A stretch of DNA of 64,000 bases from Spirochaetota bacterium (GTDB lineage Bacteria; Spirochaetota; Spirochaetia; Treponematales; Rectinemataceae). Under the pieces are notes generated by a model. That model had not been told where the DNA came from and did no database searches. It saw only the letters and a program-made list of their open reading frames with translations. The stretch is taken from assembly GCA_026398595.1 (NCBI GenBank), contig JAPLSO010000058.1, forward strand, positions 1 to 64,000, in the 5' to 3' direction. A program made the position numbers and the translations under genes. Shown piece by piece: positions 45,531-54,835 of the stretch (its first letter is position 1; every line of letters starts with the position of its first letter).

Positions 45531-46391
45531 TCATGCCTCGGCAATCGCCAGCAGGCACTCGACGTTGGATCCGAGGTCGAGGCCGGGCGATCCTTCCACC
45601 AGCGCCGCGGGATATATAGGGTCAATGGGGAAATATTCATCCCTGTCGCGCCGGACACTGACGGCTTCCTCGTCCTTGTCCTGCTTGTAGACATGGAAAG
45701 TCGGCCCTGGCCGCGCGGCCAAGGAATTTTCATATTGCCTGAGTGCGCCCCTTTCGACGCGCGGGACCCAGAGGAAAGCCCGCACGTTGTTGTCCAGCGC
45801 CAAGAGACTCAGGATGACGATCGTGGGCGTGACCACCAGTATCCCGCAGACAGACCCCAGCCACCAGCGCCAGGCAATCGTTCCATAGGATCCCCAAGCC
45901 TCGAATCCTGTGGCGCAGAGGCCGGTGACGCCGAAGACGTTCGAGATGCCCGCCGTCAACAGGACGACCACCATAGCCGCGATCGCGCCCCGAACGGTCA
46001 AGGGGGTCTTTGTCTTGAACGCTTTGCGGGAAAGCCAGTCCCCGGCGAGAGATTGAAAGGCAAAGCCCGCGCCGACGAGGACGGACGCGAGGATGGACCA
46101 GGGCCCCGACAGGGTACCCAGCCGAAACAGAAAGGAGCCGAGGAAGACACAAATCGCCATCGGACGTCCAAGCATCATGACCGCCACGAGCGCCAGTCCG
46201 GCGGATGGCCAGAAGTTGAGCGGGTAGAACTTATCTTTGCCCGCTGGCGCCTGTTGTACACGCGCCACAGCGTAGTAGACAGCCGCGACGAGAAGTATCA
46301 GAACGAGCCGGCGGATCGTCGAGAAGATTCTTTTTCTGTCTATAATTAGTATCCTCGTCAGCCTCATCCCGGCTGACGTCTCTGTTTCCAT
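45531..46391 (-). pseudogene. MASE1-type membrane sensor, N-terminal part of the interrupted kinase
   Basis: The 286-residue frame begins at ATG 46391 and contains about eight hydrophobic helices of a MASE1-like sensor (FYPLNFWPSAGLALVAVMMLG; WRWWLGSVCGILVVTPTIV), followed by the beginning of a CHASE domain (VECLLAIAEA). It stops at TGA 45533-45531 with CHASE sequence continuing in frame. As a stand-alone protein it would be a truncated membrane sensor with no output domain. Confidence 0.65.
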
Positions 46392-46633
46392 GAGAACCCG
46401 GCACTGGTATTCGAAAATTCTCTCTATATAGAAGTATCACGGTAATAAATCCCTCAGCAAGCGGTAAGATTTATCCCTTCTCGCCGTGGCCTTCCTGGCC
46501 GATACTATAGGCCGTATCGACGTCCGTCCTCTTGTCCTCGTCTGTCCCCGATGGTAGGATGTTATTTTGATTTTCGCTCGTATTGTTTATGTCATCTATA
46601 GTTAGCTGATCCTTGACTATTCTGGAGGTATTC

Positions 46634-48049
46634 ATGCCCAAACGAGCCCACTCAGCCTTTCTCTCAGGCCAGAGGCCTCGTCTTTCGAGGATGGTGCGAG
46701 CCCTCGCCTCTCACTTTGACTACATCTCCGTCCTCGGCACGGACGACCGGGGCATCTCCTACGCCGCCACCCCGGGAGAAACGCGGACCTCCGAGCCCAT
46801 TTGGGTCCAGCGGGGCTTCGTCTTCAGGGCTCAGCGTAAGGGCCTCGTCGTCGAGTACGCGACCGCGGTTCTCGAGGAGGGTCCCGACGAAACCATTGCG
46901 GCCGGGATTCGCTTTAAACTCGAAGCCCTCTTCGGAGCAGCGGGCGCCATCGTTTTTCCGCCTATACCCGATGAGCCACTGATCGCGGGATACCGGGGAT
47001 CGATAACCGAGGATCCTTTCACGGCCGACCCGGAAGCGATCCTCGGCCGCTTAAGCGCCCTGCGCCAGAAGCTGACCGACGGTAAGGTCGTGGTGATGGC
47101 TAACGCTCGCTTCGAATGCGTCGATCTCTCCCGGATCTTTATTTCGCCGCGCCGTGAACTCTTCCAGAGCTTCGCCTGGTCCCAGGCCTACATCTTCGGC
47201 GTCGCGCGACGGGGCCAGACGACCAAGATGTCCTACCGCTCGGCCTCGGGGCGGAAGGGTCTCGAACTCCTTTCCGAACTCGAGCCGAAGCTGCCCGAAT
47301 TGGCAGCCGAACTCGCTGCCATTCTGGACGCGGTCAAGCTCGATCCGGGCGAATACGAAGTCATCCTCGACCCGGATATGTCGGGGACCCTAGCCCACGA
47401 AGCCTTCGGTCATGGCGTCGAGACGGACATGTTCTTCAAACAACGAGCGAAAGCGGAGGAATACCTAGGCAAGCGCGTCGGTTCCGAACTCGTCACGATG
47501 TACGACGGAGCAGCGGGTGCCGACCAAACCGGATCCTTCCTCTTCGACGATGAGGGTACAACGGGCACGAAGACCAAGATCATCGATAAAGGCATCCTTC
47601 TCGGCGGCATCTCGGACGCTCTCTCCGCTCTCGCCCTGGGCATACCCCTCACGGGCAACGGCCGGCGCGAGGCTTTCTCCCACAAAGCGTACGCCAGGAT
47701 GACAAACACGTATTTCGCATCAGGAAGTTCCAAGGTCGACGACATGATCGCCTCGGTGAAAAAAGGCTGGGCCCTCTCCCGCCTCAACGCGGGTATGGAA
47801 GACCCCCGGAACTGGGGCATCCAGCTCCTCTGCATGGTCGGAAGGGAGATCGTGGACGGTAAGTTCACCGGCAGAGTGGCAAGTCCCGTCGTCTGCTCGG
47901 GCTACGTCCCCGATGTCCTTTCGGCCATCTCCATGGTCTCGGACGATTTCGAGCTGGCCGGTTCGGGTGCCTGCGGCAAAGGCCACAAGGAATATGCCAA
48001 GGTCTCCTCGGGCGGACCCTGGATCAAGACGAAAATGAGGTTGGGATGA
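46634..48049 (+). CDS. tldD: TldD-family metalloprotease subunit
   Basis: The 471-residue TldD-like protein has the zinc motif HEAFGH (H255, E256, H260) in DMSGTLAHEAFGHGVETDMF and a C-terminal GGPWIKTKMRLG. TldD with TldE/PmbA forms a heterodimeric protease that degrades unfolded or leader peptides, for example in microcin maturation and CcdA turnover. GGAGG ahead of ATG 46634 sets the start; the upstream TTG frame includes that site. The stop overlaps the next gene (ATGA), so both subunits are coupled. Confidence 0.9.
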   Translation: MPKRAHSAFLSGQRPRLSRMVRALASHFDYISVLGTDDRGISYAATPGETRTSEPIWVQRGFVFRAQRKGLVVEYATAVLEEGPDETIAAGIRFKLEALFGAAGAIVFPPIPDEPLIAGYRGSITEDPFTADPEAILGRLSALRQKLTDGKVVVMANARFECVDLSRIFISPRRELFQSFAWSQAYIFGVARRGQTTKMSYRSASGRKGLELLSELEPKLPELAAELAAILDAVKLDPGEYEVILDPDMSGTLAHEAFGHGVETDMFFKQRAKAEEYLGKRVGSELVTMYDGAAGADQTGSFLFDDEGTTGTKTKIIDKGILLGGISDALSALALGIPLTGNGRREAFSHKAYARMTNTYFASGSSKVDDMIASVKKGWALSRLNAGMEDPRNWGIQLLCMVGREIVDGKFTGRVASPVVCSGYVPDVLSAISMVSDDFELAGSGACGKGHKEYAKVSSGGPWIKTKMRLG

Positions 48050-49404
48050 TGAAGGACAGAATCATTGCCGCTATAGCGCGGAACAACAAATCGGACAGCC
48101 CACAAGCCGCTGATTGGCGAATCGTCTCTACGTCCGTCATGCGCCGCGAGCGTTATTTCATCCGGGACGGTACGGAGCAGGTACGGGCTGTCGACGACCT
48201 CCAGTATTCCTTGACGCTCTACGTGGACTCGGAAACCGGCGGCAGGAAGACGCGGGGCGAGGCGACGGTGAACATTCAGCCCAGTCTTTCGGACGCGGAA
48301 TTGAACGCCAAGGTGAGACAGGCCGTTCTCGCCGCCTCAAAGTCCAAAAATCCCTGGTTCGAGCTCCCCGGGTTTAGCCCGGCGAAAATCGCGATAGCCC
48401 TTTCCGGATTTGAAAAACTTGGGGAAAGAGGAGCCATGGACGAGGCCGCCAAAGCCCTCTTCGCGTCGGAGTCCAAAGCAGGAGGTTCGCCGGCGGCAGC
48501 CAAGGCGCCGGGCCCCCGCATCAACGCCCTCGAGCTCTTCATCTCCAGGGAGGAACGTGAGTTCCTCAATTCCAGAGGCCAGCATTTCAAGGTCCCGCGC
48601 TGGAGAGGTTACTCTGAATTCGTCGTCGACTGTCCCTCCGCGGCAGGCCCCGTCGAACTCTTCGACGATATCGAGTTCTCCGAGCCCGATCCCTTGCGCC
48701 TCGCCGCGGCCACGAACGCCCGGCTCGATGAAGTGAAGGACAGGGCGAAGGCCGTTCCGCTGCCCGCCCTGTCGGGAATACCCGTCATCCTGCGCGGCAA
48801 GGAAGCCGAAGAGGTCTTCGGCTGGTTCTTCGGCAACGCGATGACGACCATGGTGTTCACGAAGGCGTCGACCTTCTCTGTGGGCGCGAACGTCCAGGCA
48901 AGCGTGAACGGTACCATGGCCGAGCCCCTCGATATCTGGGCCGAACCCTTCATCGCGGGCCTCGTCGCCTCGGGCGCCTTCGACGCCGACGGCTTCCCCC
49001 TCGAGCGGACGCCCGTCATCGAAGGAGGAATCTGCAGGAACCTCGTCGGCTCGGTGCGCCACGCCGACTGGCTCGGCCTGCCCCGCAAGGGGGCTTTTAG
49101 CCTTTTCTCGGTATCGCCCGGGAAAATGAGCCTCTCCCAGTTTCGGTCCAAACCCTATCTCGAGCCCGTCATGTTCTCGGATTTCCGCCTGGACAATGTC
49201 ACCGGGGACTTCGGGGCCGAGATGCGCCTCGCCTACTGGTTCGACGGCAGGAAGCGGATTCCCGTGACGGGAGGTTCGATCTCGGGATCCGTATCGGAGT
49301 TCAAGTCCACGATGCGCAGGAGTTCCAAGCTCGCCCTGGGCTCGCGGTCCCTCTGTCCGACGGCCGTCCTCCTCGAAGGACTAAGCGTGACCGCGGGCGC
49401 CTGA
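48046..49404 (+). CDS. pmbA: TldE/PmbA-family protease subunit
   Basis: The 452-residue partner of TldD lacks the HExxxH motif, as PmbA/TldE subunits do. N-terminal strands hold LQYSLTLYVDSETGGRKTRGEA and the C-terminal domain has LDNVTGDFGAEMRLAYWFDGRKRIPVTGGSISG. It starts inside the tldD stop and ends before a terminator at 49433. Length and pairing match TldD/E modules. No peptide-precursor gene is visible beside the pair. Confidence 0.85.
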   Translation: MMKDRIIAAIARNNKSDSPQAADWRIVSTSVMRRERYFIRDGTEQVRAVDDLQYSLTLYVDSETGGRKTRGEATVNIQPSLSDAELNAKVRQAVLAASKSKNPWFELPGFSPAKIAIALSGFEKLGERGAMDEAAKALFASESKAGGSPAAAKAPGPRINALELFISREEREFLNSRGQHFKVPRWRGYSEFVVDCPSAAGPVELFDDIEFSEPDPLRLAAATNARLDEVKDRAKAVPLPALSGIPVILRGKEAEEVFGWFFGNAMTTMVFTKASTFSVGANVQASVNGTMAEPLDIWAEPFIAGLVASGAFDADGFPLERTPVIEGGICRNLVGSVRHADWLGLPRKGAFSLFSVSPGKMSLSQFRSKPYLEPVMFSDFRLDNVTGDFGAEMRLAYWFDGRKRIPVTGGSISGSVSEFKSTMRRSSKLALGSRSLCPTAVLLEGLSVTAGA

Positions 49405-49432
49405 ATCCGAGTACGGCGCTCGAACGAAGAGG

Positions 49433-49456
49433 GGCGGCCCAAAGGCCGCCTTTCTT
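49433..49456 (+). terminator. Rho-independent terminator after pmbA
   Basis: GGCGGCC (49433-49439) pairs with GGCCGCC (49444-49450) around CAAA, followed by TTTCTT. It separates pmbA from the convergent metK. Confidence 0.85.
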
Positions 49457-49515
49457 GCTTTGCGACGAAAAGAGCCGTATTCAGCGATTCGTGATCCGCT
49501 TATAGCGTTCCGGTT

Positions 49516-50703
49516 TCACCGGATCGCCTTCCGGAGAGCCTCCACTTTATCCGTCGCCTCCCAGGAGAAACCCTCGCGGCCGAAATGGCCATAGGCGGCC
49601 GTAGCCTTGTAGATCGGGTTTTTGAGGCGTAAAGTTTCGATGATTCCGTGGGGAGTGAGGTCGAAAACCTTGGTCACCGCCTTAGCGATGGCATCCTCCT
49701 CGACCTTGGCCGTGCCGAAGGTGTCGACAAAGACAGAGACAGGCTCGGGCACGCCGATGGCGTAGGCGAGCTGGAGTTCGCAGCGTTCGGCGAGGCCCGC
49801 CGCGACAATGTTCTTGGCGATATAGCGCGCCATGTAGGCCGCCGAGCGATCCACCTTCGAGGGATCCTTTCCGGAAAAAGCGCCACCTCCGTGCCTGCCC
49901 ATACCGCCATAGCTGTCCACGATTATCTTGCGGCCGGTCAGGCCGGAGTCGCACGCCGGGCCGCCGATCACGAAGCGCCCTGTCGGGTTGATGAAGTAGA
50001 CGGTATTCGCGTCGAGCAGTTCGGTCGGCTCGAGCATGGGCTTTATAATCCTCTCGATGAGGGTCTCCCTGATCTCGTCGTATCCGAGGAGAGCGCCCCC
50101 AGCTTTCTTCTCGTCATGCTGATGGGAGAGAACGACGGCGCTGATCCTGACCGGCTTGTGCTCGTTGTATTCCACGGTCACCTGGCTCTTGGCGTCGGGC
50201 CTCAGCCAGGTGATCTCCTTGGCCTTGCGCGCCCGTGCCGCTTCCTTGAGGATCTTGTGCGCGAGGATGATAGGAGCGGGCATGAGTTCGGGGGTTTCGT
50301 CGCAGGCGAAACCGAACATCATCCCCTGGTCGCCCGCGCCCTGCCGGCCTTCGTATTCCTTGAGCCCGTGGCCATCGACCCCCTGGGCAATGTCCGGTGA
50401 CTGGGCATGGATGGCGTTGAGGACGGCCATGGAATTACAATCCAGGCCGTAGGCCGGGTCGTCGTACCCTATGTCTTTCACGACGCTCCTGACGAGCTTC
50501 TGGATGTCGACATAGGTGTGGGTCGTGATCTCGCCCCCCACGAGGACGAGGCCCATGGTCGCGAAACACTCGCAGGCCACTCGGCTGTGCCTGTCTTTGT
50601 CGAGACAGGCGTCCAGGACAGCGTCGGATACCTGATCGCAGAGCTTGTCGGGGTGGCCTTCGGAGACGGATTCTGAGGTGAATGGTCGCAGACTGATGGA
50701 CAT
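49516..50703 (-). CDS. metK: S-adenosylmethionine synthetase
   Basis: The 395-residue enzyme makes SAM from methionine and ATP. Motifs are [17 protein letters not shown] (N-terminus), [12 protein letters not shown] (signature 1) and [16 protein letters not shown] (signature 2, P-loop-like). GAGGGG precedes ATG 50703; the open frame extends 13 codons further upstream without support. It stands alone between two terminators. SAM-dependent radical reactions release 5'-deoxyadenosine, and polyamine or quorum-signal synthesis releases methylthioadenosine, so this enzyme is upstream of the compounds that the 1-11.7 kb locus may salvage. Confidence 0.96.
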   Translation of the reverse strand: MSISLRPFTSESVSEGHPDKLCDQVSDAVLDACLDKDRHSRVACECFATMGLVLVGGEITTHTYVDIQKLVRSVVKDIGYDDPAYGLDCNSMAVLNAIHAQSPDIAQGVDGHGLKEYEGRQGAGDQGMMFGFACDETPELMPAPIILAHKILKEAARARKAKEITWLRPDAKSQVTVEYNEHKPVRISAVVLSHQHDEKKAGGALLGYDEIRETLIERIIKPMLEPTELLDANTVYFINPTGRFVIGGPACDSGLTGRKIIVDSYGGMGRHGGGAFSGKDPSKVDRSAAYMARYIAKNIVAAGLAERCELQLAYAIGVPEPVSVFVDTFGTAKVEEDAIAKAVTKVFDLTPHGIIETLRLKNPIYKATAAYGHFGREGFSWEATDKVEALRKAIR

Positions 50704-51036
50704 AAAACCCCTCTTTAGCGTGAATTTCTTACCCGCCCGCAATTCGGCTAACTCGGCGGGATCGTCCGGAAGCGGAAGTCTTCCTCTCGATCGGCTTTAG
50801 CGTTAATTTTATCGATCCACCTGCAAATAGTCAATCAATGCGATATAGTTGCCGATATTAGAAAAAGAAGATATGGGTTAATGGGATGGCCGCCGCTTGC
50901 CTCCTGGCGGCGGCCGGTCCCGCTTACAGAAAAAATCCACCTTAAACGCGTCTTAGGTTTTTCAGCATAAGCCCCCAGTGCCGCTCGTGTCTTAGGCCGT
51001 TCCGCATAAGCCTTCCTCATCTCCACACGTATTTGC
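50704..51036 (-). other. metK leader region with hairpin and short direct repeats
   Basis: No gene is visible. A 9-bp perfect stem GGCCGCCGC (50888-50896) / GCGGCGGCC (50907-50915) lies about 190 bases before metK. Further out, two 23-base direct repeats (50950-50972 and 50989-51011, 19 of 23 identical, period 39) both read GTCTTAGG...GCATAAGC on the plus strand. I do not recognise a known SAM riboswitch. Confidence 0.5.
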
Positions 51037-51066
51037 AAATAAAAAACGGCCGGATATCTCCGGCCG
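51037..51066 (-). terminator. Rho-independent terminator of the rnf operon
   Basis: On the minus strand the palindromic stem CGGCCGGA/TCCGGCCG (51047-51066) is followed by TTTTTTATTT. It lies 53 bases past the rnfB stop. Confidence 0.9.
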
Positions 51067-51118
51067 CCGCAAATCCTTTGTTACAGCAATAAAACTTCCT
51101 GCTTCTGGAACCCGCCGA

Positions 51119-51961
51119 TTATGCCATTATCGGCACTTTCTTCTTCTCTCCCATCACATCGGTTTCGATCAGCTTGTACGCGTGCGTCGGGCACTTCTGG
51201 ACACAGATCCCGCAGGATGTGCATTTGGTATAGTCGGTGACGGGGATCCCGTTGACCATGGTTATGCAGTTCTCGGGGCAGGACTTAACGCAGATCTCGC
51301 ACTTGATGCAGCCCGTCTTGCAGGACTTGGCCACGCTGGCTTTCACGACGCTCCGGTTGGAGCAGAGAACGATCGAACCCTGATTGCCTCGGGGGACGAG
51401 GGTGAAGAGTTTCTGCGGGCACTCCTCGGCGCAAAGGCCGCAGCCCGTACAATTGTCGTAGTCGACATGAGGCAGGCCGTCATCGCTCATGGAGAGGGCA
51501 TCGAACTTGCAGACGGCGGCGCAGTCGCCCATGCCTTGGCAGCCCCAGGCGCAGATCTTGATGCCGCCGGAGGAGAGCTTGGCGGCTCGGCAGGTTCGAA
51601 TGCCCACATAGTCGCCCTTGGAAACCGCCAGGTCCTTGCCCCCCTGGCAGAGGAGGACGGACACGAGGTCCTCGGCCACCGCCGAGACGCCCATGATCTT
51701 GGACACGGCCTCGGCCGTGGATGCGCCGCCGGCCGAACACTTCGTGGTGGGGGCGCGGCCTGTCGCTACCGCGGTCGCGTAGCCGTCGCAGCCCGGAAAC
51801 CCGCAGCCGCCGCAGTTGGCGCCGGGCAGGACGGAGCGGACTTCGTCTATTTTGGGGTCACGCTCAATCTTGAATTTCTTCTCGAATAAACCCAAAGCCA
51901 CGCCGATGACGAAGGCAAGGAGGCCTGAGAATCCGATCGTTATCAGTATCGTGATGATCAT
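51119..51961 (-). CDS. rnfB: Rnf complex subunit RnfB
   Basis: The 280-residue iron-sulfur subunit has one N-terminal membrane helix, then the four-Cys motif CGGCGFPGCDGYA...C. Further clusters follow: CAWGCQGMGDCAAVC, CTGCGLCAEECP, CIKCEICVKSCP and CTSCGICVQKCP. It accepts electrons from reduced ferredoxin for the Na+- or H+-pumping Rnf complex. It is the last gene of rnfCDGEAB. The C-terminal double ferredoxin domain is the long form typical of anaerobes. Confidence 0.95.
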   Translation of the reverse strand: MIITILITIGFSGLLAFVIGVALGLFEKKFKIERDPKIDEVRSVLPGANCGGCGFPGCDGYATAVATGRAPTTKCSAGGASTAEAVSKIMGVSAVAEDLVSVLLCQGGKDLAVSKGDYVGIRTCRAAKLSSGGIKICAWGCQGMGDCAAVCKFDALSMSDDGLPHVDYDNCTGCGLCAEECPQKLFTLVPRGNQGSIVLCSNRSVVKASVAKSCKTGCIKCEICVKSCPENCITMVNGIPVTDYTKCTSCGICVQKCPTHAYKLIETDVMGEKKKVPIMA

Positions 51962-51971
51962 ACAGCCTCCT

Positions 51972-52547
51972 TTATTTGATCAGACCGGCGAAACCCATGA
52001 AGGCCATGCCGATCAGGCTCGAGGATATGAAAAGGATGGGCGTACCCTGGAGGAACTTCGGCACCGGACTGGTCTTCATCCTCTCGCGCACACCCGCGAG
52101 CAGTATCATCGCCAGGAGGTAGCCCAGCGAAACACCGACGGCGTACACAATGGATTGAATGAAGGTGTAGTTGAGCGAGATGTTCTCGAAAACCACGGCC
52201 GAGATCGCGCAGTTCGTCGTGATCAGGGGAAGGTAGATGCCCATGGCCGCGTAGAGGCCCGGCACGTTCTTCTTCAGGTAGAATTCAACGAGTTGCACAA
52301 GGCTCGCTACCACGAGGATGAATATGACGATCTCGAGGAATTCGATATGAAGGGGCGCGAGCACATAGTGGTAGAGCGGCCAGGTCGCGGCGGTGGCGAG
52401 CACGGTCACGAAAGTGACGGCAGTGCCCATGCCGATCGACTGGCCGACGTCGTTCGTCATTCCGATGTAGGAGCAGAGCGCGATGAACCGCATCAGGATG
52501 ATGTTGTTGATGAGCAGGCTGACGATAAAGATTTTCATCAAATCCAT
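51972..52547 (-). CDS. rnfA: Rnf complex subunit RnfA
   Basis: The 191-residue membrane protein has six predicted helices, with NNIILMRFIALCSYIGMTNDVGQSIGMG and TNCAISAVVFEN. RnfA and RnfE form inverted halves of the ion/electron channel and share an intramembrane iron-sulfur cluster bound by cysteines such as those seen here. It overlaps the rnfE stop by one base (TAATG-type junction) and lies ten bases before rnfB. Confidence 0.95.
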   Translation of the reverse strand: MDLMKIFIVSLLINNIILMRFIALCSYIGMTNDVGQSIGMGTAVTFVTVLATAATWPLYHYVLAPLHIEFLEIVIFILVVASLVQLVEFYLKKNVPGLYAAMGIYLPLITTNCAISAVVFENISLNYTFIQSIVYAVGVSLGYLLAMILLAGVRERMKTSPVPKFLQGTPILFISSSLIGMAFMGFAGLIK

Positions 52548-53170
52548 TATGCGCTCTCCTTTGCGTCGGCTTTCCTGTTCATTCTGCCTTTCATCCAGAT
52601 ATTGAAGGCCATGAATAAGCCGAATATGAGGAATCCGCCCGGGGGAAGGATGAAGAACAGGATCGGCTGGTAGGAAGCGGGCATCACCTGGATTCCCGCG
52701 AAGGTCCCGTTGCCGAGGACCTCGCGTATAGCGGCCATGCCCACCAGTACCCAGGTGTAGCCGAGGCCCATGCCGAAAGAGTCGAATATGGCGGGCAGAA
52801 CTTTCTGATGGTACGAGAAAGCCTCGACGCGGCCCATGATGATGCAGTTGACGACGATGAGGGGGATGAAGACGCCCATGCTCTTGGAGAGTTCGGGAAG
52901 ATAGGCTTTCATCGACAGGTCTACGATCGTCGTGAAGGCACCGATGATGATGAGAAAGATCGGCATGCGTACCGAGTTGGGGATCACATTCCTGAACGCC
53001 GAGATGATGATTTCCGAGAAGAGCAGTACGAAAGTCATCGCCACGCCCATGCCGATTCCATTCTGGACATTGGATGTCACGGCCATGGAGGAGCAGAGGC
53101 CAATCATCAAAACAAGAAGCGGGTTGTCGAATACCAACCCCGCCTTGAAGACTTTCCAGATGTTTTTCAT
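52547..53170 (-). CDS. rnfE: Rnf complex subunit RnfE
   Basis: The 207-residue homologue of RnfA has DNPLLVLMIGLCSSMAVTSNVQNGIGMG and VNCIIMGRVEAF, with six helices and a lysine/arginine-rich tail. It completes the membrane channel with RnfA. It starts one base after the rnfG stop. Confidence 0.95.
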   Translation of the reverse strand: MKNIWKVFKAGLVFDNPLLVLMIGLCSSMAVTSNVQNGIGMGVAMTFVLLFSEIIISAFRNVIPNSVRMPIFLIIIGAFTTIVDLSMKAYLPELSKSMGVFIPLIVVNCIIMGRVEAFSYHQKVLPAIFDSFGMGLGYTWVLVGMAAIREVLGNGTFAGIQVMPASYQPILFFILPPGGFLIFGLFMAFNIWMKGRMNRKADAKESA

Positions 53171-53171
53171 G

Positions 53172-53828
53172 TCACTTTCCTCCCGTTGTGCCGTTGTCGG
53201 CCGGGGTCGTTGTGCCCTGGCTCGCAGGAGGAGAGCCGGCCGTCGTCGAGTTTTCCAGCCAAGCCGCCGCCGCGTCGCCCGCGGCCTTGACGATGCGCGT
53301 CAAGGATTTCGAGGTAATGGTCGCCGCGGTGATGGCGGCGACATCTTTCTTGACTTCGAACGTGTCCGTTAGGAATTTGCCGGTGAACTGACCGGGGAAG
53401 GTGATCTTCTCGGTCTTCTTGACGTAATAGGACGCGTTCTTGGCGTTCATGCCCAATCCGGCCGTATCGTTGAGTTCTAAAACCCTCACGCCCTCGATGC
53501 TTCTGGTGAGGCCAACGCCGACCAGAAGTCTGGCCGTGCCGCCGTAGCTGGCGCCGGTCGCCTTGATCGCCACGCCGAGGTTGGCCTGGCTGGATTTAAC
53601 AAGGAAGGCCTTTTCGAACTTCACGCCTTCGGCGGGCGGCTTAAACGTGGAAGTAATGTCCTCGAACGACGCCGCTTCGGGGAAAATCTCCTTCAGTGAA
53701 TCGTTCAAGGCTTTCTGGTCCTGCGTCGCTATCGCCTCTTCCGTCAAAGAATAGACAAAGGCAAGGCTGGCGCAGTTGACCACGGCGAAGAGCGCGAGGA
53801 TCACGCCCAATCTGACGTTTCCTTTCAT
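53172..53828 (-). CDS. rnfG: Rnf complex subunit RnfG
   Basis: The 218-residue protein has one N-terminal membrane helix (GVILALFAVVNCASLAFVYSL) and an extracytoplasmic FMN-binding domain. The covalent-flavin motif reads TAATITS (usually SGATITS), preserving the acceptor threonine. A short Thr/Gly-rich tail follows. Its start overlaps rnfD (ATGA). Confidence 0.92.
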   Translation of the reverse strand: MKGNVRLGVILALFAVVNCASLAFVYSLTEEAIATQDQKALNDSLKEIFPEAASFEDITSTFKPPAEGVKFEKAFLVKSSQANLGVAIKATGASYGGTARLLVGVGLTRSIEGVRVLELNDTAGLGMNAKNASYYVKKTEKITFPGQFTGKFLTDTFEVKKDVAAITAATITSKSLTRIVKAAGDAAAAWLENSTTAGSPPASQGTTTPADNGTTGGK

Positions 53829-54835
53829 TTCGCCGCCTCCTTGGGAACCTTGGCCGGCTTGGCCGGAGGAACGAAGCCGTATTTTCTCACCCTGAGCTTG
53901 TTGAGATAGGGCGTCATGATGTTCATGATGAGGATGGCATAGGTCACCCCCTCGGGGAATCCGCCAAACTTACGGATGATGACGGCGATCAAGCCTATGC
54001 CCGCCCCGTAGATGGCCATGCCTGCGGGGGTCATGGGTCGTGTCGAATAATCAGTCGCCATGAAGAAGGCGCCGAATACCAGGCCTCCCGAGAGGATGGT
54101 AAAAAGGGGGTTCATTCCGAACAGCCAGGAGAAGAGGAAGGCCGAAGTCAGGACAGCGGCCGGGACGATCCACTGCACAATGCCGATAGCGATGAGGAAG
54201 AGTCCGCCCACGAGGATGAGGAGTATGGAACTCTCGCCCAGGGAACCCGAGCGATAACCCATGAAAAGCTGGCGGAAGAAAGCGTCCGTGTCGGAGGCGC
54301 CGAAGTAGCTGGCCACGTCCTTAAGGCTCCCTCCCTGCTTGATTAAAGCCAAGGGGGTCGCCGTGCTAGCCGCGTCGGTTGCCAAAGCCAAGCCGTTGGG
54401 CATCGACCAGGTCGTCATGGCGGCTGGGAAGCTCATAAGGAGGAAGGCTCGGCCGATCAAGGCCGGGTTGAAGGGGTTGGCGCCAAGACCCCCGAAGAAC
54501 TCCTTGGCAACGACGATCGCGAAGACGGCACCGAGGGCGGCCATCCACACGGGTGTCTTGGGCGGAAGGATGAGGGCAAGGAGAAGCCCCGTCACTACGG
54601 CGGAGAAATCCCCCACCGTCGTTGAGGCCTTGATGATCTTGCGGAAGAGATATTCGGCGGCGACGGCCGAGGCGACCGTGACCAGGATAAGAGCGAGGGC
54701 TGAGATGCCATACAGGTAGACGCCGTAGCCCACGGCAGGAATCAGCGCTATCACCACGGACAGCATCAGCGTTGGCGTGGTCACCGGCGTGAAGGAGTGG
54801 GGGCTCGAAGCGAGCAGCGGGGTTTTAGCGGGCAT
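53825..54835 (-). CDS. rnfD: Rnf complex subunit RnfD
   Basis: The 336-residue membrane protein of the NqrB/RnfD family carries the FMN attachment motif STATPLALI (about residue 160) and GGLGANPFNPALIGRAFLLMSFP. It has nine or ten helices and forms the ion pathway with RnfG. It overlaps rnfC by 11 bases at its start and rnfG at its end. Confidence 0.94.
   Translation of the reverse strand: MPAKTPLLASSPHSFTPVTTPTLMLSVVIALIPAVGYGVYLYGISALALILVTVASAVAAEYLFRKIIKASTTVGDFSAVVTGLLLALILPPKTPVWMAALGAVFAIVVAKEFFGGLGANPFNPALIGRAFLLMSFPAAMTTWSMPNGLALATDAASTATPLALIKQGGSLKDVASYFGASDTDAFFRQLFMGYRSGSLGESSILLILVGGLFLIAIGIVQWIVPAAVLTSAFLFSWLFGMNPLFTILSGGLVFGAFFMATDYSTRPMTPAGMAIYGAGIGLIAVIIRKFGGFPEGVTYAILIMNIMTPYLNKLRVRKYGFVPPAKPAKVPKEAAK

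Noticed and set aside
5171..45533. Reassigned stop codons (TAG or TGA read as amino acids)
   Set aside because: Both codons are used as normal stops at many intact genes here (TAG after the SorC gene, TGA at many ATGA junctions), and the interrupted positions do not share one amino acid.
42386..46391. Four independent small sensor genes
   Set aside because: Segments lack their own starts and ribosome sites, three junctions are single in-frame stops, and domain order forms a normal membrane hybrid kinase when joined.
50704..51036. SAM riboswitch upstream of metK
   Set aside because: The conserved SAM-I core and other SAM riboswitch signatures were not found; only a simple hairpin and direct repeats are present.
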